From Nevskia sp. (GTDB lineage Bacteria; Pseudomonadota; Gammaproteobacteria; Nevskiales; Nevskiaceae), in NCBI GenBank assembly GCA_031291075.1, contig JARLJS010000065.1, positions 1 to 36,855 of the forward strand: DNA of 36,855 nt, written 5' to 3'. Numbering within the stretch: position 1 is the stretch's first letter; the number at the start of each line of letters is the position of its first letter. This document shows, piece after piece, positions 6,488-14,561 of this stretch. The position numbers and the translations under genes were made by a program. The notes below the pieces were generated by a model, which worked only from the letters and a program-made list of their open reading frames with translations, ran no database searches and had not been told where the DNA came from.

Positions 6488-7171
6488 ATGACATTCGGCA
6501 CAGTTGCCGCGGAACCCTACCGCTGGCCCTTTGACGAGCGCTTCTCGGCGGCGGACACCGCGCTGGTCGTGATCGACATGCAGACCGACTTCTGCGGCCG
6601 TGGCGGCTACGTCGACAAGATGGGCTATGACCTGTCGCTGACACGGGCGCCGATCGGGCCGATCGGCAGGGTGCTGCAGCGCATGCGCACACTCGGCTTC
6701 GCCATCATCCATACCCGCGAAGGCCATCGGCCGGACTTGTCGGACCTGCCTGCGAACAAGCGCTGGCGCTCGCGCCAGATCGGTGCCGGTATCGGCGATC
6801 CCGGCCCTTGCGGCAGGATCCTGGTGCGTGGCGAGCCGGGCTGGGAGATCATCCCGGAACTGGCGCCGGCGGCGGGCGAGATCGTGATCGACAAGCCCGG
6901 CAAGGGCTCGTTCTGCGCCACCGACCTGGAGCTGATCCTGCGCACCCGCGGCATCCGCAACCTGATCCTGAGCGGCATCACCACCGACGTGTGCGTGCAC
7001 ACCACCATGCGCGAGGCCAACGACCGTGGCTTCGAGTGCCTGCTGCTGGAGGACTGCTGCGGCGCCACCGACCACGGCAACCATCTGGCTGCGCTCAAGA
7101 TGGTGAAGATGCAGGGGGGCGTGTTCGGCGCCGTGGCGGGATCGGAAAGCCTGCTGGCGGCGCTGGCCTGA
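6488..7171 (+). CDS. biuH: Biuret amidohydrolase-like cysteine hydrolase (isochorismatase-like family)
   Basis: A 227-residue protein starting at the ATG at 6488. It would hydrolyse biuret to allophanate plus ammonia in the cytoplasm. The triad is Asp30 (VVIDMQTDF), Lys136 ([10 protein letters not shown]) and Cys169 (TTDVCVHTT), with Gln209 (KMQGG). From memory, the characterised Rhizobium BiuH uses D36, K142, C175 and Q215, and all spacings here (106, 33, 40) are identical. Stretches such as [22 protein letters not shown] and DCCGATD also match what I recall of BiuH. It is followed by the AtzH-like gene, and the allophanate hydrolase that would take its product is in the divergent arm. A different ureido substrate cannot be excluded, but BiuH is the best reading. 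Confidence 0.82.
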   Translation: MTFGTVAAEPYRWPFDERFSAADTALVVIDMQTDFCGRGGYVDKMGYDLSLTRAPIGPIGRVLQRMRTLGFAIIHTREGHRPDLSDLPANKRWRSRQIGAGIGDPGPCGRILVRGEPGWEIIPELAPAAGEIVIDKPGKGSFCATDLELILRTRGIRNLILSGITTDVCVHTTMREANDRGFECLLLEDCCGATDHGNHLAALKMVKMQGGVFGAVAGSESLLAALA

Positions 7172-7242
7172 GCGGTCAACAGGGCATGCGGCGCAGCGCG
7201 GCGTCGCATAGAATCGATCCCGGAACAAAGAAACACCCGCCT

Positions 7243-7647
7243 TTGGAAGACACGGCCGTCAACATTCCCGATGTGCTCGCCGAGCTGCGCACCGAATTCG
7301 AGCGCTACGAAGCCGCGCTGTTGCGCAACGACGTGCCCGTGCTGAACGACTACTTCTGGAACAGCGCCGAAACGGTGCGTTATGGCTTGGCCGAGCACAG
7401 CCTGGGCATCGCGGCGGTGCACGCGGCGCGGGCGGAACTGGCGCCGGTGCCGGCCGATCGCCGCCTGCAGCGCACGGTGATCACCACCTTCGGGCGCGAC
7501 GCCGGCAGCGTCAGCACCGAGTTCCAGGCGCCGGGCTCGCCGCTGGTCGGGCGCCAGACCCAGACCTGGATCCGCTTCGCCGGCCGCTGGCGCATCGTCG
7601 CCGCCCACGTCAGCACCGCCGACCCGGCGCGGCTGCGGCGCTACTGA
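7243..7647 (+). CDS. AtzH/HpxZ-like protein (DUF3225, NTF2-like fold)
   Basis: About 134 residues. The most likely start is the TTG at 7243. No ATG fits, and homologs begin a few residues before the conserved 'P-x-V-L-A-E...FERYEAAL'. The conserved pattern FERYEAALLRNDVPVLNDYFW, then VRYGLAEHSLG, then FQAPGSPLVGRQTQTWIRF matches the DUF3225 group. That group includes AtzH, which acts on 1,3-dicarboxyurea in cyanuric-acid breakdown and yields allophanate, and HpxZ of oxalurate catabolism. No AtzE/AtzG or HpxW partner is present. It overlaps the following regulator by one base (TGATG), implying translational coupling. The exact reaction is uncertain: it may handle a carboxylated intermediate of triuret or biuret breakdown. 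Confidence 0.7.
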   Translation: MEDTAVNIPDVLAELRTEFERYEAALLRNDVPVLNDYFWNSAETVRYGLAEHSLGIAAVHAARAELAPVPADRRLQRTVITTFGRDAGSVSTEFQAPGSPLVGRQTQTWIRFAGRWRIVAAHVSTADPARLRRY

Positions 7648-8384
7648 TGGCCAGGACGCCCGCCCCCGCCGAGCAGGCCGCCAGTCCCCCGCCCGCCAAT
7701 GCGCTGGCAGAGCAGGTCTATGTCGCCATCAAGGCCGAGATCTTCGACTTCCGGCTGCTGCCCGGCGACCGCTTCACCGAGACCGAGATCGCGCGACGGC
7801 TGGGCGTGTCGCGCACCCCGGTGCGCGACGCCCTCTACCGCCTCAAGCGGGAGGGCTATCTGGAAGTCGCCTTCCGCAACGGCTGGCGCGTACAGCCGCT
7901 CGACTTCGAGCGCTTCGACGAGCTTTACGACCTGCGCACGCTGCTGGAGACCGTGGCGCTGGAGCGGCTGTGCCAGAACGAGCTGCCGCCGCACATCGCC
8001 ACCCTGAAGGCGGTGTGGCTGGTACCGCCGGCCGAGCGCGAAACCGACCCGCGGCGGGTGGCGGAGCTGGACGAGGCGTTCCACTGCACCCTGGTCGAGG
8101 CGGCCGGCAACCAGGAAATGGCGCGGGTCCACGCCGACATCACCGAAAAGATCCGCATCATCCGCCGGCTGGACTTTCTCAAGCGGCCGCGCATCGAGAC
8201 CACCTACGAGGAGCACGGCAAGATCCTGCGCCTGCTGCAGCGCCGCAAGGCCACCGAAGCCGGCATCCTGCTGCGCTCGCACATCACCCAGAGCCGCAAC
8301 GAAGTGCGCAAGATCACCTTGCACATGCTTTACCAGGCGCGGCAGTCGGTGGAAGCCGCTACGCCGCGCTCCAAGCCACGCTGA
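7647..8384 (+). CDS. GntR-family transcriptional regulator with FCD domain
   Basis: A 245-residue protein. The ATG at 7647 overlaps the previous stop. The N-terminal winged helix spans about residues 18-85 (ALAEQVYVAIKAEI..., with SRTPVRDAL as recognition helix, then EGYLEV). The C-terminal all-helical FCD ligand and metal domain follows (LYDLRTLLETVALERL; conserved D...H residues around LDEAFHCTLVEAAGN and EEHGKIL). It is a clear paralog of the regulator at 18987-19706, with the same length, near-identical helix 3 and the shared IRIIRRLDF and RNEVRKITLHML-like blocks. It probably binds the TTGTATACAA palindromes. The effector is likely a pathway ureide. Confidence 0.88.
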   Translation: MARTPAPAEQAASPPPANALAEQVYVAIKAEIFDFRLLPGDRFTETEIARRLGVSRTPVRDALYRLKREGYLEVAFRNGWRVQPLDFERFDELYDLRTLLETVALERLCQNELPPHIATLKAVWLVPPAERETDPRRVAELDEAFHCTLVEAAGNQEMARVHADITEKIRIIRRLDFLKRPRIETTYEEHGKILRLLQRRKATEAGILLRSHITQSRNEVRKITLHMLYQARQSVEAATPRSKPR

Positions 8385-8448
8385 TCCCCGGCGTCGCTCC
8401 CCCAAGAGCCGATTCAGCCGATTCGCCGCGCCGCCCGGGCGCCGGCGG

Positions 8449-8463
8449 TGGCACAAGCTTTGC
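8449..8463 (+). promoter_or_regulatory. Sigma-54 promoter of the trtA-like gene
   Basis: TGGCAC-AAGCT-TTGC is a full consensus match with correct N5 spacing. The expected start is near 8474. It should drive the second cysteine hydrolase and the permease. Confidence 0.85.
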
Positions 8464-8470
8464 GTCCAAT

Positions 8471-8482
8471 CTTGTATACAAA
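8471..8482 (+). promoter_or_regulatory. Palindromic operator CTTGTATACAAA (copy 2)
   Basis: The 10-bp core TTGTATACAA is identical to copies 1 and 3. The outer base pair is broken here (C...A). It lies eight bases downstream of the -12 C, over the expected transcription start. Confidence 0.8.
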
Positions 8483-8512
8483 ACCCGTCGGACGACCTGA
8501 ACCAGGGTACGG

Positions 8513-9202
8513 ATGAACTCGACGATGGACCGGGACCAGCTGTTGAGCGTCGCCGCGGAACCGTACCCATTCGAGTTCCGCCCGGCCAGTTGCGCCCTGC
8601 TGGTGATCGACATGCAGCGCGACTTCCTGGAGCCGGGCGGCTTCGGCGCCGCGCTGGGCAACGATGTGAGCCTGCTGCGCAGCACCATCGCGCCGATCGG
8701 CCAGCTGCTGGCGGCTTGGCGCGCCGCCGGCCTGATGGTGCTGCACACCCGCGAGGGCCATCGCGCCGACCTGTCCGACCTGCCGCCGGCCAAGCGCGTG
8801 CGCGGCCGCTTCAAGACCCGCATCGGCGATGCGGGGCCGATGGGCCACATCCTGGTGCGCGGCGAACCCGGCCACGACATTATCCCGGAGCTCTACCCGG
8901 TGGCGGGCGAGCCGGTGATCGACAAGCCGGGCAAGGGCGCGTTCTGGGCCACCGACCTGCACGCCATCCTGCACCACCGCGGCATCCGCCAGCTCGTCGT
9001 CTGCGGCGTCACCACCGAGGTCTGCGTCAACACCACGGTGCGCGAGGCCAACGACCGCGGCTACGACTGCCTGGTGCCGGAGGACTGCGTGGCTTCCTAC
9101 ATGCCGGAGCTGCACCGCGCCGGCCTGGCCATGATCAAGGCCCAGGGCGGCATCTTCGGCTGGGTATCGCATTCACAGCGGCTGCTGCAGGCGCTCGCCT
9201 GA
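8513..9202 (+). CDS. trtA: Cysteine hydrolase paralogous to BiuH, candidate triuret hydrolase
   Basis: A 229-residue protein with its ATG at 8513, preceded by AGGGTACGG. The triad Asp33 (VIDMQRDF), Lys138 ([10 protein letters not shown]) and Cys171 (TTEVCVNTT), with Gln211 (KAQGG), has the same spacing as the gene at 6488. It lacks the BiuH-style DCCGATD block (DCVASYM instead) and has FLEPGGFG where BiuH has FCGRGGYV, so its substrate differs. Published work describes triuret hydrolase TrtA as a BiuH-like isochorismatase-family enzyme with about half identity to BiuH and encoded beside biuH. That fits this paralog pair. The product, carboxybiuret, decays to biuret. Specificity is inferred from context, not proven by motifs. 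Confidence 0.65.
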   Translation: MNSTMDRDQLLSVAAEPYPFEFRPASCALLVIDMQRDFLEPGGFGAALGNDVSLLRSTIAPIGQLLAAWRAAGLMVLHTREGHRADLSDLPPAKRVRGRFKTRIGDAGPMGHILVRGEPGHDIIPELYPVAGEPVIDKPGKGAFWATDLHAILHHRGIRQLVVCGVTTEVCVNTTVREANDRGYDCLVPEDCVASYMPELHRAGLAMIKAQGGIFGWVSHSQRLLQALA

Positions 9203-9251
9203 TGGCAGCGGCAGCCTGATTCCAACAGCTTCGCTCACAGGGGAACCGACG

Positions 9252-10871
9252 ATGGAAACCGCCGCCACCAGCAGCACAGAATTCAAGCCCAAGCTGTGGT
9301 CGCCCGGCGACTGGAACGCCTTCTTCGGCTTCGGCACCAACATCCTGGTCAACCTGCTCACGCTCACCGCGCTACTGCGCTTCGTGCTGAAGCTGCCGGA
9401 CCCGCTGGTGTTCGGACGGGTGCTGCCCGCCGCAGGCCTGATGATGGCCCTGTCGACGTTCTACTACGCCTGGCTCGCCTACCGGCTGGCGAAGAGCAGC
9501 GGCCGCGACGACGTCTGCGCCCTGCCCTCCGGCATCAGCGTACCGCACATGTTCGTGGTGGTGTTCGTCATCATGATGCCCATCGCCGCCAGGACCGGCG
9601 ATCCGGTCAAGGGCTGGGAGGCCGGGCTGACCTGGGTATTCGTGCAAAGCTTCGTGCTGATGGCGGGCGGCTTCGTGGCGCCCATCATCCGCAGGATCAC
9701 GCCGCGCGCCGCCCTGCTCGGCGCGCTGGCCAGCGTATCCATCGCCTTCATCTCGATGCGCCCCGCCCTGGACATGTACATGTCACCGGTGATCGGCATC
9801 GTCTGCTTCTCCATCCTGCTGGCGAGCTGGTTCGGCGGCGTGCGCTACCGCGGCGTCCCCGCCGGCCTGGTGGCGATCGCCGCCGGCTCTCTGATCGCCT
9901 GGGGTTCCACCGCGCTGGGCCTGAACTTCGGCGGCCTGAGCCTGTCCGGGCTCGGCGCCTCCTTCGCCAGCTTCGGCTTCGCGGTGCCGCTGCCGGCGGT
10001 CGGCCACGTCTTCTCCGGCTTCCAGTTCCTCGGCGTGATCCTGGTCACCGCCATCCCCTTCGGCATCTACGACCTGGTGGAGGCGATGAACAACATCGAG
10101 AGCGCCGCGGTCGGCGGCGACAGCTTCCCCACCACCCGCGTGCTCACCGCCGACGGCGTGGTCAGCCTGATCGGCTGCCTGATGGGCAACCCCTTCATCA
10201 ACGCGGTGTACATCGGCCACCCGGGCTGGAAGGCCATCGGCGGCCGCATCGGCTATTCCGCCGCCACCGGGACGATGGTGCTGGTGCTGTCCTGGTTCGG
10301 CATCATCGCCCTGATGATGGCCTTGATCCCGGTGGTGGCGATCTCGCCGATCCTGCTCTACATCGGCATGCTGATCGGCGCGCAGGCGTTCCAGGAGACG
10401 CCGCGCAGCCACGCGCCGGCGGTGATCCTGGCACTGGTGCCGCAGGTGGCGGGCTGGGCCAAGGGCCAGATCGACAGCGCGCTCGGCGCCGCCGGCACCA
10501 ATGTCGCGGCGGTGGGACTGGACAAGCTCGGCCAGAACGGCGTGCTCTACCAGGGCCTGCAGATCCTCGGCAGCGGCGCCATCCTGGTCAGCGTGATCCT
10601 CGCCTCCATCACCGCCTGCCTGATCGACCGCGCCTACGCCAAGGCCTCCGCCTTCGCCGTAGCCGGCGCGGTGCTGACCTTCTTCGGCTTCATGCACAGC
10701 GAGGCGATCGGCATCGGCAAGACGCCGCTGGTGGCGATCAGCTACCTGGGCGTGGCCGCGGTGCTGTTCGCCTGCAGCCGCTTCGCCGCGGCCCCCGCGC
10801 CGGCGACGCTATCCGCCGAACGGGAGGTGCTGGACAGCAGCGGGGCGATACCCGAGCCGGTGGCCGAATGA
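9252..10871 (+). CDS. NCS2/AzgA-like nucleobase-type permease
   Basis: A 539-residue integral inner-membrane protein with a good Shine-Dalgarno (AGGGGAA) before the ATG at 9252 and only 49 bp after the trtA-like gene, so probably co-transcribed. About a dozen hydrophobic segments run the full length. Features of the family are NTNILVNLLTL-like packing in the first helix, the DDVCALPSGIS region, and PFGIYDLVEAMNNIESAAVGGDSFPTTR-like signature text around residue 280, followed by GNPFINAVYIGHPGWK. Family members move purines, xanthine or urate by proton symport. Here the cluster suggests urate-, cyanurate- or oligo-urea-type substrates. Direction and substrate are inference. Confidence 0.8.
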   Translation: METAATSSTEFKPKLWSPGDWNAFFGFGTNILVNLLTLTALLRFVLKLPDPLVFGRVLPAAGLMMALSTFYYAWLAYRLAKSSGRDDVCALPSGISVPHMFVVVFVIMMPIAARTGDPVKGWEAGLTWVFVQSFVLMAGGFVAPIIRRITPRAALLGALASVSIAFISMRPALDMYMSPVIGIVCFSILLASWFGGVRYRGVPAGLVAIAAGSLIAWGSTALGLNFGGLSLSGLGASFASFGFAVPLPAVGHVFSGFQFLGVILVTAIPFGIYDLVEAMNNIESAAVGGDSFPTTRVLTADGVVSLIGCLMGNPFINAVYIGHPGWKAIGGRIGYSAATGTMVLVLSWFGIIALMMALIPVVAISPILLYIGMLIGAQAFQETPRSHAPAVILALVPQVAGWAKGQIDSALGAAGTNVAAVGLDKLGQNGVLYQGLQILGSGAILVSVILASITACLIDRAYAKASAFAVAGAVLTFFGFMHSEAIGIGKTPLVAISYLGVAAVLFACSRFAAAPAPATLSAEREVLDSSGAIPEPVAE

Positions 10872-10925
10872 GCGATGGCCATTTGAACGCAACACCTTTT
10901 CCGGTTGGATGCCCGCTCGGCCGGA

Positions 10926-11333
10926 TCAGGTCGGCGCACTGAAGTCCAAAACACGGATGCCGGGGATTCTGGCGAATTCCCTGACATTGGCGGTGAGCAC
11001 TGCGAGCCCATGCTGGGCGGCAGTCGCCGCGATCAGAAGGTCGTGAGCACCGACCGTGACTCCACGCGGCAGAGCGGCCAGCAACTGCGCGTGGGCACGC
11101 GCGGTTTCCAGATCGAAAGGCAGTACGGGGACAGCGGCAAGAATCGCCTCGACGAAGGCAGCGCGCCGTATCCGGCGCGCTTCGCTGTCCGCTCGATGAA
11201 TCCCCGTCAGAAGCTCTGAAGCGCTGATGGCGGCAAGATAGGCGTCTCCTTCCGTCTGCCAAGCCGACCAGTCGGCGGGACGCTCGCGCCGCTCGGCGCG
11301 GATGAGGACATTGCTGTCGAGAAGCAGGGCCAC
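10926..11333 (-). CDS. vapC: PIN-domain toxin (VapC-like ribonuclease)
   Basis: A 135-residue protein starting with the GTG at 11333. The first acidic residue is in LLLDSNVLI, the second in ASELLTGI, and the third and fourth in GAHDLLIAATA and LTANVREF. These form the Mg-binding acidic cluster of PIN RNases. The size is standard for VapC. It starts nine bases after its antitoxin. It sits between the convergent ends of the NCS2 permease and urtE, in a stretch less tied to the nitrogen theme, so it is probably an acquired module. Confidence 0.85.
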   Translation of the reverse strand: MALLLDSNVLIRAERRERPADWSAWQTEGDAYLAAISASELLTGIHRADSEARRIRRAAFVEAILAAVPVLPFDLETARAHAQLLAALPRGVTVGAHDLLIAATAAQHGLAVLTANVREFARIPGIRVLDFSAPT

Positions 11334-11342
11334 TGCGGACTC

Positions 11343-11624
11343 TCAGCGCCAGGGATCACGTGGCGGTCGCAGGCGCTTGCGGGACGCCGCCACGTCCCTC
11401 TCGAAGCGTTCGCCGTCGCCTGGTGCCAGAGCCGGCAGACGATCCAGCAGCGCCGACAGCTCCGCCACGGTGATGCGATGCGGCATAGGACGCACGGGCA
11501 CCAATCGAGCCACCACTTCACGTCCACGCCGGATGTCGTAACTTGCACCGAAGTGGTTGACTTGGTCCAGGACGTCCGAGAAGTTGCGGGCAGCCTCGGT
11601 CGCGGTGAGGAGCTTGGGCGTCAT
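11343..11624 (-). CDS. Phd/YefM-type antitoxin
   Basis: A 93-residue protein. The ATG at 11624 is chosen over an upstream TTG because the Phd/YefM N-terminus (TPKLLTATEAARNFSDVLDQV) begins here. The 'ATEAARNFSDVLDQV...YDIRRGREVVARLVPV' block is the DNA-binding part of this family. The basic Arg/Pro-rich tail (RKRLRPPRDPW) would wrap the toxin. It pairs with the PIN toxin immediately downstream, a common mixed combination. It is likely autoregulated through the palindrome at 11645-11661. Confidence 0.82.
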   Translation of the reverse strand: MTPKLLTATEAARNFSDVLDQVNHFGASYDIRRGREVVARLVPVRPMPHRITVAELSALLDRLPALAPGDGERFERDVAASRKRLRPPRDPWR

Positions 11625-11644
11625 TTCAGCAGCAAAACCGATTA

Positions 11645-11661
11645 AATCAGATTTTCTGATT
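11645..11661 (-). promoter_or_regulatory. Palindromic operator of the toxin-antitoxin pair
   Basis: AATCAGATTTTCTGATT is a 7-3-7 perfect inverted repeat about 20 bp upstream of the antitoxin start, in a locally AT-rich patch. This is the expected place for antitoxin autorepression and overlaps any promoter there. Confidence 0.65.
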
Positions 11662-11740
11662 ATAAGCTGGAGCATCGGCAGGTCAAGCCGAAGCGCCAAA
11701 GGGCGACGATCGGCCGGAAGCGTGCAGAAACCAGGCCCCG

Positions 11741-12460
11741 CTAAACCGTCAGATGCTGCCTCACCATCTCGTCGCTCAGCTCGCCGATGGCGCCGCCCGC
11801 CACCAGCCGACCCTTGTCGAGGATGTGGAAGTGGCTGGCCACGCGCCGCGCGAACGGCAGCTTCTGCTCCACCAGCAGCACGGTCAGGCCGTGCTCGGCA
11901 TTAAGGCGCAGGACGAGGTCGCCGATCTCGTGCACGATGTTGGGCTGGATGCCCTCGCAGGGCTCGTCCAGGATCAGCAGGCGCGGCCGCAGGATCAGGG
12001 CGCGGCCGATGGCGAGCTGCTGCTGCTGGCCACCGGAGAGGTCGCCGCCGCGGCGCCGGACCATCTGCTTGAGCACCGGGAACAGGGTGTAGATCTCCTC
12101 CAGCGCCCCGGCGACGGCCCCCTTGCGTGCGAACAGGCCGACGCGCAGGTTCTCCTCCACCGTGAGCTGCGGGAAGATCTCGCGGCCCTGCGGCACGTAG
12201 CCGATGCCGAGACCGGCACGGCGGTCGGCGTCCTGGCGCAGCAGGTCGCCGCCTTCGAAGCGGATCTCGCCGGAACTCACCGGCAGCAGGCCCATCACGC
12301 TCTTGAGCAGCGTGGTCTTGCCCATGCCGTTGCGGCCCATCAGGCAGGTGCGCGAGCCGGCCGGCACCGCCAGGTCGACGTCCCAAAGCGTATGGCTGCT
12401 GCGGTAGAACTGGTTGATCCCGCGCAGATCGAGCATCGCGGCAGTTGCATCCGCATTCAT
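11741..12460 (-). CDS. urtE: Urea ABC transporter ATP-binding protein UrtE
   Basis: A 239-residue protein. The ATG at 12460 is chosen because GGGAG lies nine bases before it. A longer upstream reading has no family support. Walker A is GRNGMGKTT, the Q-loop follows in YVPQGREIFPQL, the signature is LSGGQQQQLAIGRAL, and Walker B is LLILDEP followed by EGIQPNIV, the branched-chain/urea LivF-UrtE style. It is the last gene of the minus-strand operon. An inverted repeat separates it from urtD, unlike the overlapping urtB-C-D joints. Confidence 0.9.
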   Translation of the reverse strand: MNADATAAMLDLRGINQFYRSSHTLWDVDLAVPAGSRTCLMGRNGMGKTTLLKSVMGLLPVSSGEIRFEGGDLLRQDADRRAGLGIGYVPQGREIFPQLTVEENLRVGLFARKGAVAGALEEIYTLFPVLKQMVRRRGGDLSGGQQQQLAIGRALILRPRLLILDEPCEGIQPNIVHEIGDLVLRLNAEHGLTVLLVEQKLPFARRVASHFHILDKGRLVAGGAIGELSDEMVRQHLTV

Positions 12461-12492
12461 GGACACCGTCTCCCACTGGGGGCAATCCAATA

Positions 12493-12592
12493 AGCAGTCC
12501 GCAAATGAACGCCAATACACGCAAATAAAGTCGATGTCGTCGGCTGCCGTGATTTTCTATTTGCGTTCATTTGCGTTCATTTGCGGACTGCT
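12493..12592. repeat. 34-bp inverted repeat between urtD and urtE
   Basis: The left arm 12493-12526 begins AGCAGTCCGCAAATGAACGC. The right arm 12559-12592 is its reverse complement at 31 of 34 positions. The loop is 32 bp. The right arm contains the unit TTTGCGTTCA twice in tandem. It ends exactly at the urtD stop codon. It looks like a mobile palindromic intergenic element, or a hairpin that tunes urtE expression. Confidence 0.75.
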
Positions 12593-13437
12593 CATTCGCC
12601 CAGGTAGACCTCGACCACGCGCGGATCGTTCTGCACCTGATCGATGGTGCCTTCCGCCAGCACGCTGCCCTCGTGCAGCACGGTGACGGTGCGGGCGATG
12701 GAACGCACGAAGTCCATGTCGTGCTCCACCACGATTACCGAGCGCTCGCCGGCCAGGCTCAGCAGCAGCTCGGCGGTGCGCTCGGTCTCCTGCGGCGTCA
12801 TCCCCGCCACCGGCTCGTCCACCAGCAGCAGGCGCGGCCGCTGCATCAGCAGCATGCCGATCTCCAGCCACTGCTTCTGGCCGTGCGACAGGCTGCCGGC
12901 GCGGGCGCCGCTGCGGTCCTTGAGGCCGACGAGTTGAAGGGTCTGTTCGATCGAGTCACGCTGCTCGCCGCTCAGCTTCGCGGCCAGCAGTTTCCAGGGC
13001 GAGCGGTCGCCGGCCATGGCCAGTTCCAGGTTTTCGAACACGCTGTGGTTCTCGAACACGGTGGGCCGCTGGAACTTGCGGCCGATGCCGCTCTGCGCGA
13101 TCTCGGGCTCGTCCAGGGCCAGCAGGTCGATGGTCTGGCCAAACCAGGCGGAGCCGTGGTCGGGCCGGGTCTTGCCGGTGATGACGTCCATCATGGTGGT
13201 CTTGCCGGCTCCGTTGGGGCCGATGATGCAGCGCAGCTCGCCGGCGTCGACGTACAGGGTCAGGGCGTTGAGCGCCTTGAAACCGTCGAAGCTGACGGTG
13301 ATGTCCTCCAGGTAGAGGATGGTGCCATGGCTGGCGTCGAGGTCGTCGGCACGCAGTGCCGAGCCGCGGCGGCGCAGCAGGCGCCGGTACGGCTGTTGCA
13401 GGCGTCCCGTCGTGGCGCGCACGGATGCCTGGTTCAT
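12592..13437 (-). CDS. urtD: Urea ABC transporter ATP-binding protein UrtD
   Basis: A 281-residue protein. The ATG at 13437 overlaps the urtC stop (ATGA). Walker A is GPNGAGKTTMMDVITGKTRP, the signature is LSHGQKQWLEIGMLL, and Walker B is LLLVDEPVAGMT, followed by the H-loop VVEHDMDF. This is the LivG/UrtD class. The first ~40 residues are an Arg-rich extension not needed for the ABC fold. Together with UrtE it powers the UrtBC channel. Confidence 0.92.
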   Translation of the reverse strand: MNQASVRATTGRLQQPYRRLLRRRGSALRADDLDASHGTILYLEDITVSFDGFKALNALTLYVDAGELRCIIGPNGAGKTTMMDVITGKTRPDHGSAWFGQTIDLLALDEPEIAQSGIGRKFQRPTVFENHSVFENLELAMAGDRSPWKLLAAKLSGEQRDSIEQTLQLVGLKDRSGARAGSLSHGQKQWLEIGMLLMQRPRLLLVDEPVAGMTPQETERTAELLLSLAGERSVIVVEHDMDFVRSIARTVTVLHEGSVLAEGTIDQVQNDPRVVEVYLGE

Positions 13438-14561
13438 GATCCGGCTCCCAGCCGCTGGCGCAGGAAGCCGACGATGCCCTGTGGCAGGAATACCGTCACC
13501 ACCACGAACAGGGCGCCGAGCGCATAGAGCCACACCTCCGGCAGCGCCGCGGTGAGCCAGGTTTTGGCGAAGTTCACCAGCACCGCGCCGAGCACCGCGC
13601 CATACAGCGTGTTGCGACCGCCCACCGCCACCCAGATTACCACCTCGATCGAGTTGATCGGCGCAAACTCGCCGGGGTTGATGATGCCCACCTGCGGCAC
13701 GTAAAGGGCGCCGGCGATGCCGGCCAGCACCGCCGAGAACACGAACAGCCACAGCTTGTAGTTCTCCACCCGATAGCCGATGAAGCGGGTACGGCTCTCG
13801 GCATCGCGGATCGCCTGCACCACCCGGCCGAAGCGCGAGGCGGCGATATGGCGGCAGGCGGCATAGCCCAGGCCCAATGCCCCGGCGCTGACCAGGAACA
13901 GGCCGACACGGGTGCTGTCGCGGTGCAGATCGAAGCCGAGCAGGTCCTTGAAGTCGGTCAGGCCGTTGTTGCCGCCGAAGCCCATCTCGTTGCGGAAGAA
14001 GGCGAGCATCAGGGCATAGGTCAGGGCCTGCGTGATGATCGACAGGTACACGCCGGTGACGCGCGAGCGGAATGCGAACCAGCCGAAGGCCAGGGCCAGC
14101 AGGCCGGGCGCAAGCAGGATCATCGGCAGGGCGAAGGCGAAGCTGTCGAAGCCGTGCCAGTACCAGGGCAGCGCCTTCCAGTTGAGGAACACCATGAAGT
14201 CCGGCAGCAGCGGATCGCCGTAGACGCCGCGGCTGCCGATCTGACGCATCATGTACATGCCCATGGCGTAGCCGCCGAGGGCGAAGAAGGCGGTGTGGCC
14301 CAGGGTCAGGATGCCGCAGTAGCCCCACACCAGGTCCACCGCGATCGCCAGCAGGGCATAGCTCATGTACTTGCCGAGCAGGGTCACGGTGTAGGTGGAC
14401 AGGTGCAGGGCCGAGCTTTCCGGCACTGCCAGGTTCAGCAGAGGCACCAGCAGGGCGGCGGCCAGCAGCACGGCGTAGAACACGCGTCCACCGAAGTCGC
14501 CACCGGACGCTGCGGCCGGGGCGGCATGGCGGACCTGCCCCAGGCGCATGATGCGGATCAT
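13434..14561 (-). CDS. urtC: Urea ABC transporter permease UrtC
   Basis: A 375-residue inner-membrane protein of the LivM/UrtC class. The ATG at 14561 overlaps the urtB stop by four bases. Multiple hydrophobic helices are present. Conserved stretches include VDLVWGYCGILTLGHTAFFALGGYAMGMYM-like text near residue 80, NNGLTDF, and the EAA-like loop QAIRDAESRTRFIGYRVENYKL. Length is normal for the family. It partners with UrtB to form the membrane channel. Confidence 0.92.
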   Translation of the reverse strand: MIRIMRLGQVRHAAPAAASGGDFGGRVFYAVLLAAALLVPLLNLAVPESSALHLSTYTVTLLGKYMSYALLAIAVDLVWGYCGILTLGHTAFFALGGYAMGMYMMRQIGSRGVYGDPLLPDFMVFLNWKALPWYWHGFDSFAFALPMILLAPGLLALAFGWFAFRSRVTGVYLSIITQALTYALMLAFFRNEMGFGGNNGLTDFKDLLGFDLHRDSTRVGLFLVSAGALGLGYAACRHIAASRFGRVVQAIRDAESRTRFIGYRVENYKLWLFVFSAVLAGIAGALYVPQVGIINPGEFAPINSIEVVIWVAVGGRNTLYGAVLGAVLVNFAKTWLTAALPEVWLYALGALFVVVTVFLPQGIVGFLRQRLGAGS

